A model generated the notes under the pieces. It was not told the DNA's origin. It saw only the letters and a list, made by a program, of their open reading frames with translations, and ran no database searches. From Mycobacterium sp. 1081908.1 (GTDB lineage Bacteria; Actinomycetota; Actinomycetes; Mycobacteriales; Mycobacteriaceae), in assembly GCF_001673535.1 (NCBI RefSeq), contig NZ_LZLY01000121.1:1-64000 (forward strand): a stretch of DNA of 64,000 bases. Reading direction: 5' to 3'. Positions 37,858 to 48,269 of this stretch are shown piece after piece; within the stretch, counting starts at the first letter, position 1, and every line of letters starts with the position of its first letter. A program made the position numbers and the translations under genes.

Positions 37858-38721
37858 CTATTTCTCCAGCGTGAACTGGTTGACGTCGATGTAGCCGATC
37901 CGGAATGCATCGGCGCAGCCGGTCAGGTACCTCATGTAGCGCTCGTAGACCTCTTCGGACTGGATCGCGATGGCCTCGTCCCGGTGCGCGGCGAGGGCCT
38001 CCGCCCACAGGTCAAGGGTCCGGGCGTAGTGCGGCTGCAGCGACTGCCGGCGGGTCAGGGTGAACCCCGCCCGCGCCGAACGCTCCTGCACCATCTCGAT
38101 CGACGGCAGCCGCCCGCCCGGGAAGATCTCGGTGACGATGAACTTGATGAAGCGGGCCATCTCGAACGTCAGCGGTATGCCGCGCTCGACGCACTGCGGC
38201 CCCGTCAGCCCGGTGATCGTGTGCAGCAGCATCACGCCGTCGGCGGGCAGCAGGGTGTGCGCGAGCTTGAAGAAGTCGTCGTAGCGATCGTGGCCGAAGT
38301 GCTCGAACGCGCCGATCGACACGATGCGGTCGACGGGCTCGTCGAACTGCTCCCAGCCGGCCAGCAGCACGCGCTTGCCGCGCGGGCTGTCCATGGCGTC
38401 GAACGACTCCTGCACATGGGCCGCTTGGTTTTTCGACAACGTCAGGCCGACGACGTTGACGTCATACTTTTCGATCGCCCGGCGCATGGTGGCGCCCCAG
38501 CCGCAGCCGACGTCGAGCAGCGTCATGCCCGCCCGCAGGCCCAGCTTGCCCAGCGCCAGGTCGATCTTCGCGAGCTGCGCCTCTTCCAGCGTCATGTCGT
38601 CGCGCTCGAAATAGGCGCAGCTGTACGTCTGGGTGGGGTCGAGGAACAGGCGGAAGAAGTCGTCGGACAAGTCGTAGTGCGCCTGCACATCGTCGAAATG
38701 CGGCGTCAAATCCTTGCTCAT
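37858..38721 (-). CDS. mmaA2: cyclopropane mycolic acid synthase MmaA2
   Basis: A 287-residue CMAS-family protein, equal in length and order to MmaA2, which cyclopropanates alpha- and some oxygenated mycolates at the distal/proximal double bond. Visible motifs: [54 protein letters not shown] and LHTITGLTGPQCVERGI. The conserved cysteine of the bicarbonate site is present in LTGCADAF. A 36-base gap separates it from mmaA1 upstream; the intergenic sequence has a C-rich stretch but no obvious promoter. Confidence 0.88.
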   Translation of the reverse strand: MSKDLTPHFDDVQAHYDLSDDFFRLFLDPTQTYSCAYFERDDMTLEEAQLAKIDLALGKLGLRAGMTLLDVGCGWGATMRRAIEKYDVNVVGLTLSKNQAAHVQESFDAMDSPRGKRVLLAGWEQFDEPVDRIVSIGAFEHFGHDRYDDFFKLAHTLLPADGVMLLHTITGLTGPQCVERGIPLTFEMARFIKFIVTEIFPGGRLPSIEMVQERSARAGFTLTRRQSLQPHYARTLDLWAEALAAHRDEAIAIQSEEVYERYMRYLTGCADAFRIGYIDVNQFTLEK

Positions 38722-38756
38722 GGCGTTATCTCCCCCTCCCCCCGGGGCGGATCACC

Positions 38757-39638
<882 letters not shown>

Positions 39639-39709
39639 CTAACCGTACAACGCGGTGAGAGTGTCCGTGAAATCACAAGGGCACTCCGAAAACCGCCCGA
39701 GCCCGGCCT

Positions 39710-40615
39710 CTAGCTGGCGTCGGCGAAGTTGCTAGTAAGCACGCTGATCAGCCGATCCCACAATTGCTGAGGCAGGTCGTGGCCCATGCCGTCAAACAAG
39801 ACTAGTCGAGCGCCGTTGATGGCGCGCGCGACGGCACGCCCGCCGGAGGGCGGCATCAGCTTGTCGGCGCGGCCGTGGATGACCACCGTCGGCGCGACCG
39901 TGCGCCGGTTGTAGCCGAGCAGGCTGCCGCTGGCCATGATCGCGCTGAAGTGCCGGGCGACGCCCCACGGGTAATAGCTGCGCTCGTAGCCCTCGACGGC
40001 CTCGGCGCGGACCTGCTCCTCGGGGGCGCGGTAGCGCGGGCTGCCGGTGATCCGGGTGACGCGCACGACGTTGTCGACGATCACGTCGAGCGGCGAACCG
40101 GGCGGGGGCCCCTTGAGCACCGCCAGCAGGGCGCGCGGCGCGGGCGGCGGCAGGAACGGGCGATTGTTGCTGGAGAAGATGACCGCCAGGCTCCTGGTCC
40201 GCTCGGCGAAGCGCGCCGCGAAGACCTGCGCGATCATGCCGCCCATCGACGCCCCGACGATGTGGGCGCGCTCGATGCCCAGGTGGTCCAGCACGGCGGC
40301 CGCGTCGTCGGCCAGGTCCTCCAGCGCGTACGCCGCCTCGGCGCGCATCCCCAGCCAAAACCGCAGCAGCCGCGGAACCAGGGGCTGCCCGGAGCCCGCC
40401 CTCGGCGTCTTGCTGGACAGGCCGACGTCGCGGTTGTCGTACCGAATGACCCGCAGTCCCTGCCCGACGAGCCGCTCGCAGAACGCGGTCCGCCACAGCA
40501 GCAGCTGCGCGCCCAGCCCCATGATCAGCAGCACGGGCGGGTCGTCGACGTCGCCCATGTCCTCGTAGTAGAGCTTGAGGTCGCCGGATATCGCGGCGCC
40601 GGTGCGGATTTCCAT
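39710..40615 (-). CDS. lipG: alpha/beta hydrolase LipG
   Basis: A 301-residue alpha/beta hydrolase, the same length as Rv0646c (LipG), reported as an esterase/phospholipase. The nucleophile elbow is GASMGGMIAQ, the acid lies in HGRADKLMPPSGG, and the catalytic His is in GMGHDLPQQ; LLIMGLGAQLLLW forms the oxyanion region. It lies 10 bases downstream of the ABC1 kinase gene and upstream of mmaA1, so it may be cotranscribed with them. A second, clearly related hydrolase lies on the other side of that kinase gene. Confidence 0.9.
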   Translation of the reverse strand: MEIRTGAAISGDLKLYYEDMGDVDDPPVLLIMGLGAQLLLWRTAFCERLVGQGLRVIRYDNRDVGLSSKTPRAGSGQPLVPRLLRFWLGMRAEAAYALEDLADDAAAVLDHLGIERAHIVGASMGGMIAQVFAARFAERTRSLAVIFSSNNRPFLPPPAPRALLAVLKGPPPGSPLDVIVDNVVRVTRITGSPRYRAPEEQVRAEAVEGYERSYYPWGVARHFSAIMASGSLLGYNRRTVAPTVVIHGRADKLMPPSGGRAVARAINGARLVLFDGMGHDLPQQLWDRLISVLTSNFADAS

Positions 40616-40625
40616 CCGGGAGCCC

Positions 40626-41972
40626 CTAGACCTCCACGTCGGTCTGATGCTCGCGGCCGACCTCGACCATGAAGTTGGCGAAGTAGCCCGTCAGCTGTGG
40701 GTCCGACATCATCTGCCACTTCGGTGCGAGCAGCTTCATGTACCGCTCGACGTAGAGGAACTGCTTGCCGATGAGCACCAGCTCCCGGGGCAGCTTGACG
40801 TCGTAGGCGTCGGCCAGCGTCGACAGCTGGCGCCCGATGTCGGCGTAGGACATGTCGCCCAGCGTCTGCATGGTCAGCGGGGTGGCGAATTTCTCCAGGT
40901 CCTTGGCGGCCTGGGCCTCGGGCTTCATGGTGCCGACGGCGCCCATCAGCACGACGATCTTGCCGGCCGAGGCGTGGTCCTTCTTCACCAGCAGCGCGTA
41001 CACCAGCTCGCGAAGCAGCCAGCGGGTGCGGGGGTCGATGCGGCCCATGATGCCGAAGTCGAAGAACACGATGCGCCCGGCGTCGTCGACGTAGAGGTTG
41101 CCGGCGTGCAGGTCGCCGTGGAACAGCCCGTGCCGCAGCCCGCCCTCGAAGAGGGAGAACAGCAGCGCCTTCACCAGCTCGGTGCCGTCGAACCCGGCCT
41201 TGCGGATGGCGGCGACGTCGTCGATGCGGATGCCGTGCACCCGTTCCATGGTCAGCACCCGGTCGCTGGTGAAGTCCCAGTGCACCTGCGGCACCCGGAT
41301 GTTCTTGCCCAGCGGGGAGGCGTGCAGGTGCGACACCCAGGCCTCCATCGACTGGGCCTCGAGGCGGAAGTTCAGCTCCTCGGCCAGGTTGTCGGAGAAG
41401 TCGGCGACGACGTCCTGCGCCGAGAGCCGCCGGCCGAGCTTGGCCAGCTCGACGGCCTGGGCGAAGCGCTTGAGGATCTGCAGGTCGGCGGCGACCCGGC
41501 GGCGGATGCCCGGCCGCTGAATCTTGACGACGACGTCCTCGCCGCTGTGCAGGGTGGCGTAGTGCACCTGCGCGATGGACGCCGACGCGAACGGCGTTTC
41601 GTCCCACTTGGCGAACAGCTCGGCGGGGTCGGCGCCGAGCTCCTCGACGAAGAGCTTGTGCACCTCTTTGGCGTCGGCGGGCGGCACCCGGTCCAGCAGG
41701 CCGCGGAATTCGCGCGACAGCGACTCGCCGAACGCGCCGGGGCTGGACGCGATGATCTGCCCGAACTTCACGTAGGTGGGCCCCAGGTCGGCGAACGTGG
41801 CGGGAAGCTGCTTGATCACCTTCTGCTGCCACGGCCCCTTGGCGGGCAGCTTGGTGAGGATGCTCGCGGCGGCGCGGGTGACCTGCCAGCCGGTGGCTGC
41901 TACCCGGGCCGCTTCGACCGGCAACGGCACCCGGTCGAGCTTGGACACCTCGCGGTGTTTGGTAGTAGTCAT
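40626..41972 (-). CDS. ABC1/UbiB-family atypical kinase (Rv0647c type)
   Basis: A 448-residue ABC1/ADCK kinase-like protein. The hallmark KxGQ motif is present (YVKFGQIIASSPGAF), then FASASIAQVHYATL in the glycine-loop position, VVVKIQRPGI (Lys), LFHGDLHAGNLYVD (catalytic loop) and FFDFGIMGRID (DFG). In other organisms the family supports quinone or lipid metabolism; mycobacteria use menaquinone and the target is unknown. ATG 41972 is used; an in-frame TTG at 42002 overlaps a TTGACA box. No strong ribosome binding site is visible. It lies between two LipG-like hydrolase genes. Confidence 0.9.
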   Translation of the reverse strand: MTTTKHREVSKLDRVPLPVEAARVAATGWQVTRAAASILTKLPAKGPWQQKVIKQLPATFADLGPTYVKFGQIIASSPGAFGESLSREFRGLLDRVPPADAKEVHKLFVEELGADPAELFAKWDETPFASASIAQVHYATLHSGEDVVVKIQRPGIRRRVAADLQILKRFAQAVELAKLGRRLSAQDVVADFSDNLAEELNFRLEAQSMEAWVSHLHASPLGKNIRVPQVHWDFTSDRVLTMERVHGIRIDDVAAIRKAGFDGTELVKALLFSLFEGGLRHGLFHGDLHAGNLYVDDAGRIVFFDFGIMGRIDPRTRWLLRELVYALLVKKDHASAGKIVVLMGAVGTMKPEAQAAKDLEKFATPLTMQTLGDMSYADIGRQLSTLADAYDVKLPRELVLIGKQFLYVERYMKLLAPKWQMMSDPQLTGYFANFMVEVGREHQTDVEV

Positions 41973-42014
41973 CTCAGCAGTCTGCCAAATCGAGCGTGTC
42001 AAGTCCCAATTCCT

Positions 42015-42028
42015 GTGAGCGCGCTCAC
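42015..42028. promoter_or_regulatory. 14-base perfect palindrome upstream of the ABC1 kinase gene
   Basis: GTGAGCGCGCTCAC is a perfect dyad. It overlaps the stop of the second hydrolase gene and lies 13 bases upstream of a minus-strand TTGACA (41997-42002). It could be an operator for a promoter in front of the kinase gene, but I find no convincing -10 box. Confidence 0.35.
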
Positions 42029-42972
42029 CGCGTGTCAGCGAGCGCGAAGTGCTCGGTAAGGGTCTCGACGATCGGCCGCCAGACCGGTTTGGGGAGGTCG
42101 TGTCCCATCCCGTCGATCACCACGAATCGCGCGCCGGGGATGGCGGCGGCGACGGCCCGCCCGTTGCGGGGCCGGACCATCGGGTCCGCCGAACCGTGCA
42201 GCACGACGGTCGGGGCGGTGATCGCCCTGCTGTAACCGAGCAGGCTGCCGGTGCCCAGCATGGCGTCGAACTGGCGCAGCATGCCCGGCGGGTAGCTGCA
42301 GCGGTCGGCGAGTTGGCGCACCCGGTCGCGCAGCTCGGCGTCGGGCGGCAGGAAGTTGGGGCCGTTGAACACCGCGACGTTGCGCACCTCGACGGCCAGT
42401 TTCTCCTCGGGCGAGGCGTCCTTGGCCGGCGGGTCGAAGGCCAGCCTGATGACGCGCCAGGCCGGCGGCGCCGCGAACGGCTTGCCGGTGCTCGACATGA
42501 TGATGCCCAGCGACGCCACCCGGTGCGGCTCGGTGGCGGCCAGGATCTGCGCGATCATCCCGCCCAGCGAGGCGCCCACCACGTGCGCCCGGCCGACTTC
42601 CAGGTGGTCCAGCAACGCCACCACGTCGCCGGTCATGTCGATCAGCGTGTAGGGCACCGGGCTGGGCCGGCCCAGCAGGTAGCGCCCGACGCGCCGGTAC
42701 ACCGAGCCCCGGGCCCGCAGTCCGTGCATCTTGGCCGACAGCCCGGTGTCGCGGTGGTCGAAGCGGATGACGCGGTAACCGGCGTCGAGAAGCCGCGCGC
42801 AGAAGCCGTCGGGCCACATCGGCAGCTGGGCGCCCAGGCCCATGATGAGCAGCGCGGGCGGCGCGGCCGGGTCGCCGAGGTCCTCGTAGTAGAGCTCGAC
42901 CGGGCCGTGCGGTGTCTCGCGGCGCGCGATGCCGCTGCGGACGTGCGCTATTTCCGCCAGGGCTGCACCCAT
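42025..42972 (-). CDS. LipG-like alpha/beta hydrolase (second copy)
   Basis: A 315-residue alpha/beta hydrolase with the same architecture as LipG: LLIMGLGAQLPMWPDGFCAR, nucleophile elbow GASLGGMIAQI, acid in HGSADPMVRPRNG and His in GMGHDLPKP. It is an ancient paralogue of LipG (compare VELYYEDLGDPAAPPALLIM here with LKLYYEDMGDVDDPPVLLIM in LipG). ATG 42972 overlaps the end of the DinB gene by 25 bases; the much longer open frame upstream is shadow coding. The substrate is unknown; a lipid ester is inferred from the neighbours. Confidence 0.88.
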   Translation of the reverse strand: MGAALAEIAHVRSGIARRETPHGPVELYYEDLGDPAAPPALLIMGLGAQLPMWPDGFCARLLDAGYRVIRFDHRDTGLSAKMHGLRARGSVYRRVGRYLLGRPSPVPYTLIDMTGDVVALLDHLEVGRAHVVGASLGGMIAQILAATEPHRVASLGIIMSSTGKPFAAPPAWRVIRLAFDPPAKDASPEEKLAVEVRNVAVFNGPNFLPPDAELRDRVRQLADRCSYPPGMLRQFDAMLGTGSLLGYSRAITAPTVVLHGSADPMVRPRNGRAVAAAIPGARFVVIDGMGHDLPKPVWRPIVETLTEHFALADTR

Positions 42973-43538
42973 CCTTCGATCTGCCAATTTTCCAGCCCGG
43001 CGATCAGCTCGTACATGGTGGCGCCGTCGATCGATTCCCGGACGATGTCGGCGTGCCCGGCGTGGCGGGCCAGCTCGTTGATCACGTGCAGGATCACCCA
43101 GCGCACCGACCAGGCCTTCTGGTCCTTGGGGAACCAGGGGATGTCCTGCGGCACCGGAACCGTGGCGTCCAGGTCGGCGGTTTCGACCAGGCGCAGCGAT
43201 TCCGCGTTCTGGGTTTCGAACGCCTTCAGCAGCCCGGCCAGCGTCTCGTCGGGCCGCATCACGTGCTGGTCGCCGAACTCCTTGGCGATCTGCTCGAACG
43301 GCCGGGGATCCTTCGGCGGCAGCTCCGGGGCGGCGGCGACCCGCGCCATCCAGTTGCGTTGCATGGCCGTGGCGTGCTTGACCAGCCCGCCGACCGACAG
43401 GGCGCTGACCGACGGCGCCGAGCGGGCCTGTTCGTCGGTGAGGCCGTACGAGACCGCGAAATACGCGCTCTGGTGAAACGCCAGGAATTCGCGCAGGGCG
43501 TTGCGTTCGTCGGTGACCGGCGGGGCGAGTGCGGGCAT
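42948..43538 (-). CDS. DinB-fold protein (DUF664)
   Basis: A 196-residue four-helix-bundle protein. The three metal-binding histidines of the DinB/YfiT fold are visible as GLVKHATAMQRNW and VILHVINELARHAGHADIVR. Many actinobacterial members are mycothiol-dependent transferases, but some have unknown roles. The ATG at 43538 gives MPALAPPVTDERNALREFLA. It lies 3 bases after another DinB-type gene and overlaps the downstream hydrolase gene, so the three probably form one operon. Confidence 0.87.
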   Translation of the reverse strand: MPALAPPVTDERNALREFLAFHQSAYFAVSYGLTDEQARSAPSVSALSVGGLVKHATAMQRNWMARVAAAPELPPKDPRPFEQIAKEFGDQHVMRPDETLAGLLKAFETQNAESLRLVETADLDATVPVPQDIPWFPKDQKAWSVRWVILHVINELARHAGHADIVRESIDGATMYELIAGLENWQIEGWVQPWRK

Positions 43539-43541
43539 GTG

Positions 43542-44075
43542 TCAGTCTCTCTTGTCGACGGTTCGGCTGTGCAGGTAAAGGTCGCGCAGGCATGCGATTT
43601 CGGCACCATGGTGAATCGCTTCTCGATTGATGTGCAAGACCAGCTCGCTGAGCGGGTAGTCGGCGTACGGCCCTTCGGCCGGCCCGCAGCGGCGGGTCAG
43701 GTCCGCGGCCGAAAGCGACCGCACACCGGTCATCCACGCGGCGTATGCCTCGTCGAGCTGCCCCAGCGCGGTGGCGGCGTCGGTGGCGTACTCCCAATCC
43801 TGATAGCTCGCGGGCGGCCCGCCGAAATGATTGTGGGCACGCACGGCGAACACCCCGACGATGACGTGGGCCATGCGCCACGCGATGGTGGTGAATGGTG
43901 TCGGAATGGGCGGGGGATACGCGAAGTCCACCGATCCCCCCGGATGCACGGTCCAGCAGTCGGGCACCGGCTGCCAGAGGTACTCATCGTCGGTGAGGCC
44001 GTCCAGCCGAGGGCGCAGCTGTTCGCGCCAGTGCCAGTCGAGCTGATCCGCCAGTTGAGTCGTCAGGTCGGCCAT
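43542..44075 (-). CDS. DinB-fold protein (second, divergent)
   Basis: A 177-residue protein with DinB-like helices: QLDWHWREQLRPRLDGLTDD at the N-terminus, RMAHVIVGVFAVRAHNHFGG in the middle and LHINREAIHHGAEIACLRDL with the C-terminal His ligands. Together with the next gene it resembles a pair of mycothiol-type metal enzymes. ATG 44075 has a GGAAAG-GGGG stretch upstream; an in-frame longer form is possible but lies close to the divergent mannosidase start. Substrate unknown. Confidence 0.83.
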   Translation of the reverse strand: MADLTTQLADQLDWHWREQLRPRLDGLTDDEYLWQPVPDCWTVHPGGSVDFAYPPPIPTPFTTIAWRMAHVIVGVFAVRAHNHFGGPPASYQDWEYATDAATALGQLDEAYAAWMTGVRSLSAADLTRRCGPAEGPYADYPLSELVLHINREAIHHGAEIACLRDLYLHSRTVDKRD

Positions 44076-44114
44076 GTCCCCGAGCTTTCCACCACGGGGT
44101 GACATGCTTTTGGC

Positions 44115-47100
44115 ATGCGGGTGGTTTCGGCGGAATCGACCGAACTGTTTGTCGGGCCACCGGACGCGCCGCTGCAGCTGGCGCGCATCGGCGTCGAAGG
44201 CTGCGCCGAGCCGACGCCGATCCGCATCGACGGCGACGGGGTGAGCGGCGAGGCGCTCGCCCGGCCCGGAACCGGCGCCGTCGAGGTCCCGGTCACGGTG
44301 GACCGGCCGGCGGTCGGTCAGCGCCGGGCCGCGCGGGTGCGCGCCGGACGCGCCGGCGAGTCGTTCGAGTTCACCGTCGCCGAGCCCGGCTGGACCATGT
44401 TCATGGTCAGTCACTTTCACTACGACCCGGTCTGGTGGAACACGCAGGGCGCCTACACCAGCGAATGGGCCGAAGACCCGCCGGGCCGGCAGGCCAACGG
44501 CTTTGAACTGGTCCGCGCGCACCTGGAGATGGCCCGCCGCGAGCCCGAGTACAAGTTCGTGCTGGCCGAGGTCGACTACCTCAAGCCGTACTGGGACACC
44601 CACCCCGAGGACCGCGCCGACCTACGCCGGTTCATCGCGCAGGGCCGCGTCGAGGTGATGGGCGGCACCTACAACGAGCCCAACACCAACCTCACCAGCC
44701 CGGAGACCACGATCCGGAACCTCGTGCACGGCATGGGGTTTCAGCGTGACGTCCTGGGCGCCGACCCGGCCACCGCGTGGCAGCTCGACGTGTTCGGCCA
44801 CGACCCGCAGTTCCCCGGGCTGGCCGCCGACGCCGGCCTGACATCGAGTTCGTGGGCGCGCGGACCGCACCACCAATGGGGTCCGGGCCATGACGTCGAG
44901 GCCATGCAGTTCTGCAGCGAGTTCGAGTGGATCGCGCCGTCGGGCCGCGGCCTGCTCACCCACTACATGCCCGCGCATTACGGGGCGGGCTGGGGGATGG
45001 ACGAGTCGGTGTCGCTCGCCGACGCGGAGGACGCCACCCGCGCGCTGTTCGAGCGGCTCAAGAAGGTCGCGCTGACGCGCAACGTGCTGCTGCCGGTCGG
45101 GACCGACTACACGCCGCCGAACAAGTGGGTCACCGCGATCCATCGCGACTGGGCCGCGCGCTACACGTGGCCGCGGTTCGTGTGCGCGATTCCGCGGGAG
45201 TTCTTCGCGGCGGTGCGCGCCGAGCTCGCGCAGCGCGGTTGCGAGCCGTCCCCGCAAACCCGGGACATGAACCCGATCTACACCGGCAAGGACGTCTCGT
45301 ACATCGACACCAAACAGGCCAACCGGGCCGCCGAGAACGCCGTGCTCGAGGCCGAGCGCTTCGCCGTGTTCGCCGCGCTGCTGACGGGCGCCGAGTACCC
45401 GCAGGCCCCCCTGGCCAAGGCGTGGGTGCAGCTGGCGTACGGCGCGCACCACGACGCCATCACCGGCTCGGAGTCCGACCAGGTCTACCTCGACCTGCTG
45501 ACCGGCTGGCGTGACGCGTGGGAGGTGGGCCGCACGACGCGCGACAGCGCGCTGGCGTTGCTGTCCGGCGCGATCGGGGGCGCCGTGGTCGTGTGGAACC
45601 CGTTGGCGCACAATCGGACCGACGTCGTCACCGCGCGGCTCGGCGCTCCTATCGGTGCCGGGGTGCGCGTGTTCGACCCCGACGGCACCGAGCTGCCGGC
45701 GCACGTGGCGGACGACGGGCGGTCGGTCACCTGGTTGGCGCGCGACGTGCCGTCGCTGGGCTGGCGGGCCTACCGGCTGGTGCCGGGGGGCGAGGCGACC
45801 GGCTGGGAACCGATGCCCGGCTTGGCGATCGCCAACGAGCACTACCGGCTCGAGGCCGACCCGGCGCGCGGCGGGGGGATCGTGTCCCTGGTTTCCGGCG
45901 GCCGGCAGCTGATCGCCGCCGGCCGGGTGGGCAACGAGCTGGCGCTCTATGAGGAATACGCGTCGCATCCCAGGCAGGGGGAGGGACCCTGGCACCTGCT
46001 GCCCAGGGGTCCGGTGCTGTGCTCGTCGGCGTCGCCGGCCCGGGTGCGGGCCTACCGCGGCCCCCTCGGTCAGCGACTGGTTGTGCGCGGCCGCATCGGC
46101 GGGCAGCTGCGCTATACCCAAACCCTCACGCTGTGGAACGGGCTGGCGCGGCTCGACTGTCGCACGGCCATCGACGAATTCATCGGGGAGGACCGCTTGT
46201 TGCGGCTGCGCTGGCCGTGCCCGGTGCCGGGCGCCATGCCGGTCAGCGAGGTCGGAGACGCCGTCGTCGGGCGCGGCTTCGCGCTGCTGCACCCCACTCC
46301 CGGTGGGGATCGCTCGGTGGACACCGCCCAACACCTGTGGACGCTGGACAACCCGGCCTACGGCTGGTTCGGCCTGTCGTCGGCGGCGCGGGTCCGGGTC
46401 GGCGCCGACGTGCGGTCGGTGTCGGTGGCCGAGGTGGTGTCGCCGGCCGCGGCGGTGTCGGGGCCGCTGGCGCGCGAGCTGATGGTGGCGCTGGTCCGCG
46501 CCGGCGTCACGGCGACCTGCAGCGGCGCCGACAAGCCGCGCTACGGCTGCCTCGACGTCGACTCGAACCTGCCCGACGTGCGCATCGCGCTGGGCGGGCC
46601 GGCTCGCAACGCGTTCACCAAAGCCGTTCTTGCGCAAGCCGGTCCGGAGTACTCCGCCGAGCTCGAGCGCCAGCTTGCCGATACCGGGCGGGCCAGAATC
46701 TGGGTGCCGGCCGAGACGCCGTTGGCCGTGGCGTGGGTCCCCGGCGCCGACCTGCGCCCGCCGCGGGCGCTGCCGGTCCTGGTGATCGATGGCCGTGACG
46801 AGGGTGGCCTGGCCGCCGCGATCGCATCGGTGGTCGACGACCTTGCGACCGCGGAGATCCCGGTCAACCAGCGGGCGCCGTCGGGCATGCAGCGCTTCGA
46901 ATCCCGCACCGTCGCGCTGCTCAACCGCGGGGTGCCCAGCTTCGCCGTCGAGACCGACGGCACGCTGCACACCGCGCTGATGCGGTCCTGCACCGGCTGG
47001 CCGTCGGGAACCTGGATCGACGATCCGCGCCGCACCGCGCCCGACGGCTCGAACTTCCAACTCCAGCATTGGACCCACGCCTTCGACTACGCGCTGGTCT

Positions 47101-48269
47101 GCGGTGACGGCGACTGGCGCGAGGCCGAGATTCCTACGCGCAGCGCGGAGTTCGGCCATCCGCTGCTTGCCGTCGTGCCCGGTAAGCCGGGCGGCGCGCT
47201 GCCGCCGACCGGGTCGCTGCTGCGCGTCGAGCCCGCCGGCCCGGTCCAGCTGGCGGCCCTCAAGGCGGCCGGCAACCCGCTGGCGTCGGGCCGCGCCCGG
47301 CCCGTCGAACCGGGCGCGGTGGCTCTGAGGTTGGTGCAGACGACCGGGACGCGCACCCGCGTCACCCTCGGCTCCGAGCTGGCCGCGGTGCGCGGGCTTG
47401 CGTTCGCCGACCTGCTGGAAGAGCGGCACCGCCCCGCGGAAACGATCGAGCTGCACGGCTTTCAGGTGGCCACCGTGCTGGCCCGCCTCGAAACGCCATG
47501 CGCGGCAACGGGTTACACGCGACTGGCCCCGGACGCTGAGGCCGCGCAGCCCCTGTACGCGCGCTACTGGCTGCACAACCGCGGACCCGCGCCGCTCGGG
47601 GGGCTGCCGGCCGTCGCGCACCTGCACCCGCAGCGCGTGACCGCCGAGCCGGGCGGCGAGGTGGCGTTGCGGCTCACCGTCGCCGGCGACTGCAGCGACG
47701 CCACGCTGGACGGCGAAGTGACGGTGCTGTGCCCGGACGGCTGGTCGGCGACCCCGGCGGAGCTGCCGTTCACGCTGGGCGTGGGCGAACACCGCGAGGC
47801 CGACGTGACGGTGACGATCCCGGCCCGCGCGCGGGCCGGGATCTACCCGCTGCGCGCGCGGCTGTGCCTGACCGGGGACGGCGTCCCGGCGGCGTGGCGG
47901 CAGGAGGTCGAGGACGTGTGCGTGGTCGAGGTCGGGCGCGCCGGCGAGGAGAAGCTGCTGTACCTCGCCGACGCCCCCGGCGACGTGGAGCTCGCGGCGG
48001 GCGGGACCGCCCGGCTGACCGTGACGGTCGGCACCCACGCCCGCGCCGCCCTGGCGCTGGAGGCGCACCTGATCAGCCCCTGGGGCACGTGGGAGTGGAT
48101 GGGCCCCGCCGCGCTCGGCGCCGTGCTGCCCGCCCGCGGCACGGTCGAGCTCGGCTTCGACCTGAGCCCGCCGGCGTGGCTGGATCCCGGTCAGTGGTGG
48201 GCGCTGGTCCGCGTGGGCTGCGCGGGCCGGCTGGTGTACTCGCCGGCGGTGCAGGTGACGGTGACGTGA
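44115..48269 (+). CDS. GH38 alpha-mannosidase (Rv0648 type)
   Basis: The 1384-residue GH38 protein begins with about 95 residues of unassigned sequence. The GH38 domain then starts with SHFHYDPVWWNTQGAYTSEW, whose His and Asp are zinc ligands, followed by WQLDVFGHDPQFPG with the nucleophile Asp. A mid region (LAYGAHHDAITGSESDQVY) matches the GH38 helical bundle, and large beta domains fill residues 450-1384. It has no signal peptide, so it looks cytoplasmic. The start at ATG 44115 is uncertain because M. tuberculosis Rv0648 is shorter (1215 residues). The stop overlaps the next gene (GTGA). It probably trims mannose from glycans or lipids. Confidence 0.9.
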   Translation: MRVVSAESTELFVGPPDAPLQLARIGVEGCAEPTPIRIDGDGVSGEALARPGTGAVEVPVTVDRPAVGQRRAARVRAGRAGESFEFTVAEPGWTMFMVSHFHYDPVWWNTQGAYTSEWAEDPPGRQANGFELVRAHLEMARREPEYKFVLAEVDYLKPYWDTHPEDRADLRRFIAQGRVEVMGGTYNEPNTNLTSPETTIRNLVHGMGFQRDVLGADPATAWQLDVFGHDPQFPGLAADAGLTSSSWARGPHHQWGPGHDVEAMQFCSEFEWIAPSGRGLLTHYMPAHYGAGWGMDESVSLADAEDATRALFERLKKVALTRNVLLPVGTDYTPPNKWVTAIHRDWAARYTWPRFVCAIPREFFAAVRAELAQRGCEPSPQTRDMNPIYTGKDVSYIDTKQANRAAENAVLEAERFAVFAALLTGAEYPQAPLAKAWVQLAYGAHHDAITGSESDQVYLDLLTGWRDAWEVGRTTRDSALALLSGAIGGAVVVWNPLAHNRTDVVTARLGAPIGAGVRVFDPDGTELPAHVADDGRSVTWLARDVPSLGWRAYRLVPGGEATGWEPMPGLAIANEHYRLEADPARGGGIVSLVSGGRQLIAAGRVGNELALYEEYASHPRQGEGPWHLLPRGPVLCSSASPARVRAYRGPLGQRLVVRGRIGGQLRYTQTLTLWNGLARLDCRTAIDEFIGEDRLLRLRWPCPVPGAMPVSEVGDAVVGRGFALLHPTPGGDRSVDTAQHLWTLDNPAYGWFGLSSAARVRVGADVRSVSVAEVVSPAAAVSGPLARELMVALVRAGVTATCSGADKPRYGCLDVDSNLPDVRIALGGPARNAFTKAVLAQAGPEYSAELERQLADTGRARIWVPAETPLAVAWVPGADLRPPRALPVLVIDGRDEGGLAAAIASVVDDLATAEIPVNQRAPSGMQRFESRTVALLNRGVPSFAVETDGTLHTALMRSCTGWPSGTWIDDPRRTAPDGSNFQLQHWTHAFDYALVCGDGDWREAEIPTRSAEFGHPLLAVVPGKPGGALPPTGSLLRVEPAGPVQLAALKAAGNPLASGRARPVEPGAVALRLVQTTGTRTRVTLGSELAAVRGLAFADLLEERHRPAETIELHGFQVATVLARLETPCAATGYTRLAPDAEAAQPLYARYWLHNRGPAPLGGLPAVAHLHPQRVTAEPGGEVALRLTVAGDCSDATLDGEVTVLCPDGWSATPAELPFTLGVGEHREADVTVTIPARARAGIYPLRARLCLTGDGVPAAWRQEVEDVCVVEVGRAGEEKLLYLADAPGDVELAAGGTARLTVTVGTHARAALALEAHLISPWGTWEWMGPAALGAVLPARGTVELGFDLSPPAWLDPGQWWALVRVGCAGRLVYSPAVQVTVT

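Noticed and set aside
43542-44603. Extension of the second DinB gene upstream to 44603
   Set aside because: The extra 175 residues overlap the start of the divergent mannosidase gene and have shadow composition. ATG 44075 fits the family start.
44622-48068. 1148-codon minus-strand frame opposite the GH38 mannosidase gene
   Set aside because: Arg/Gln/His-rich shadow composition; the plus strand has a conserved GH38 gene there.
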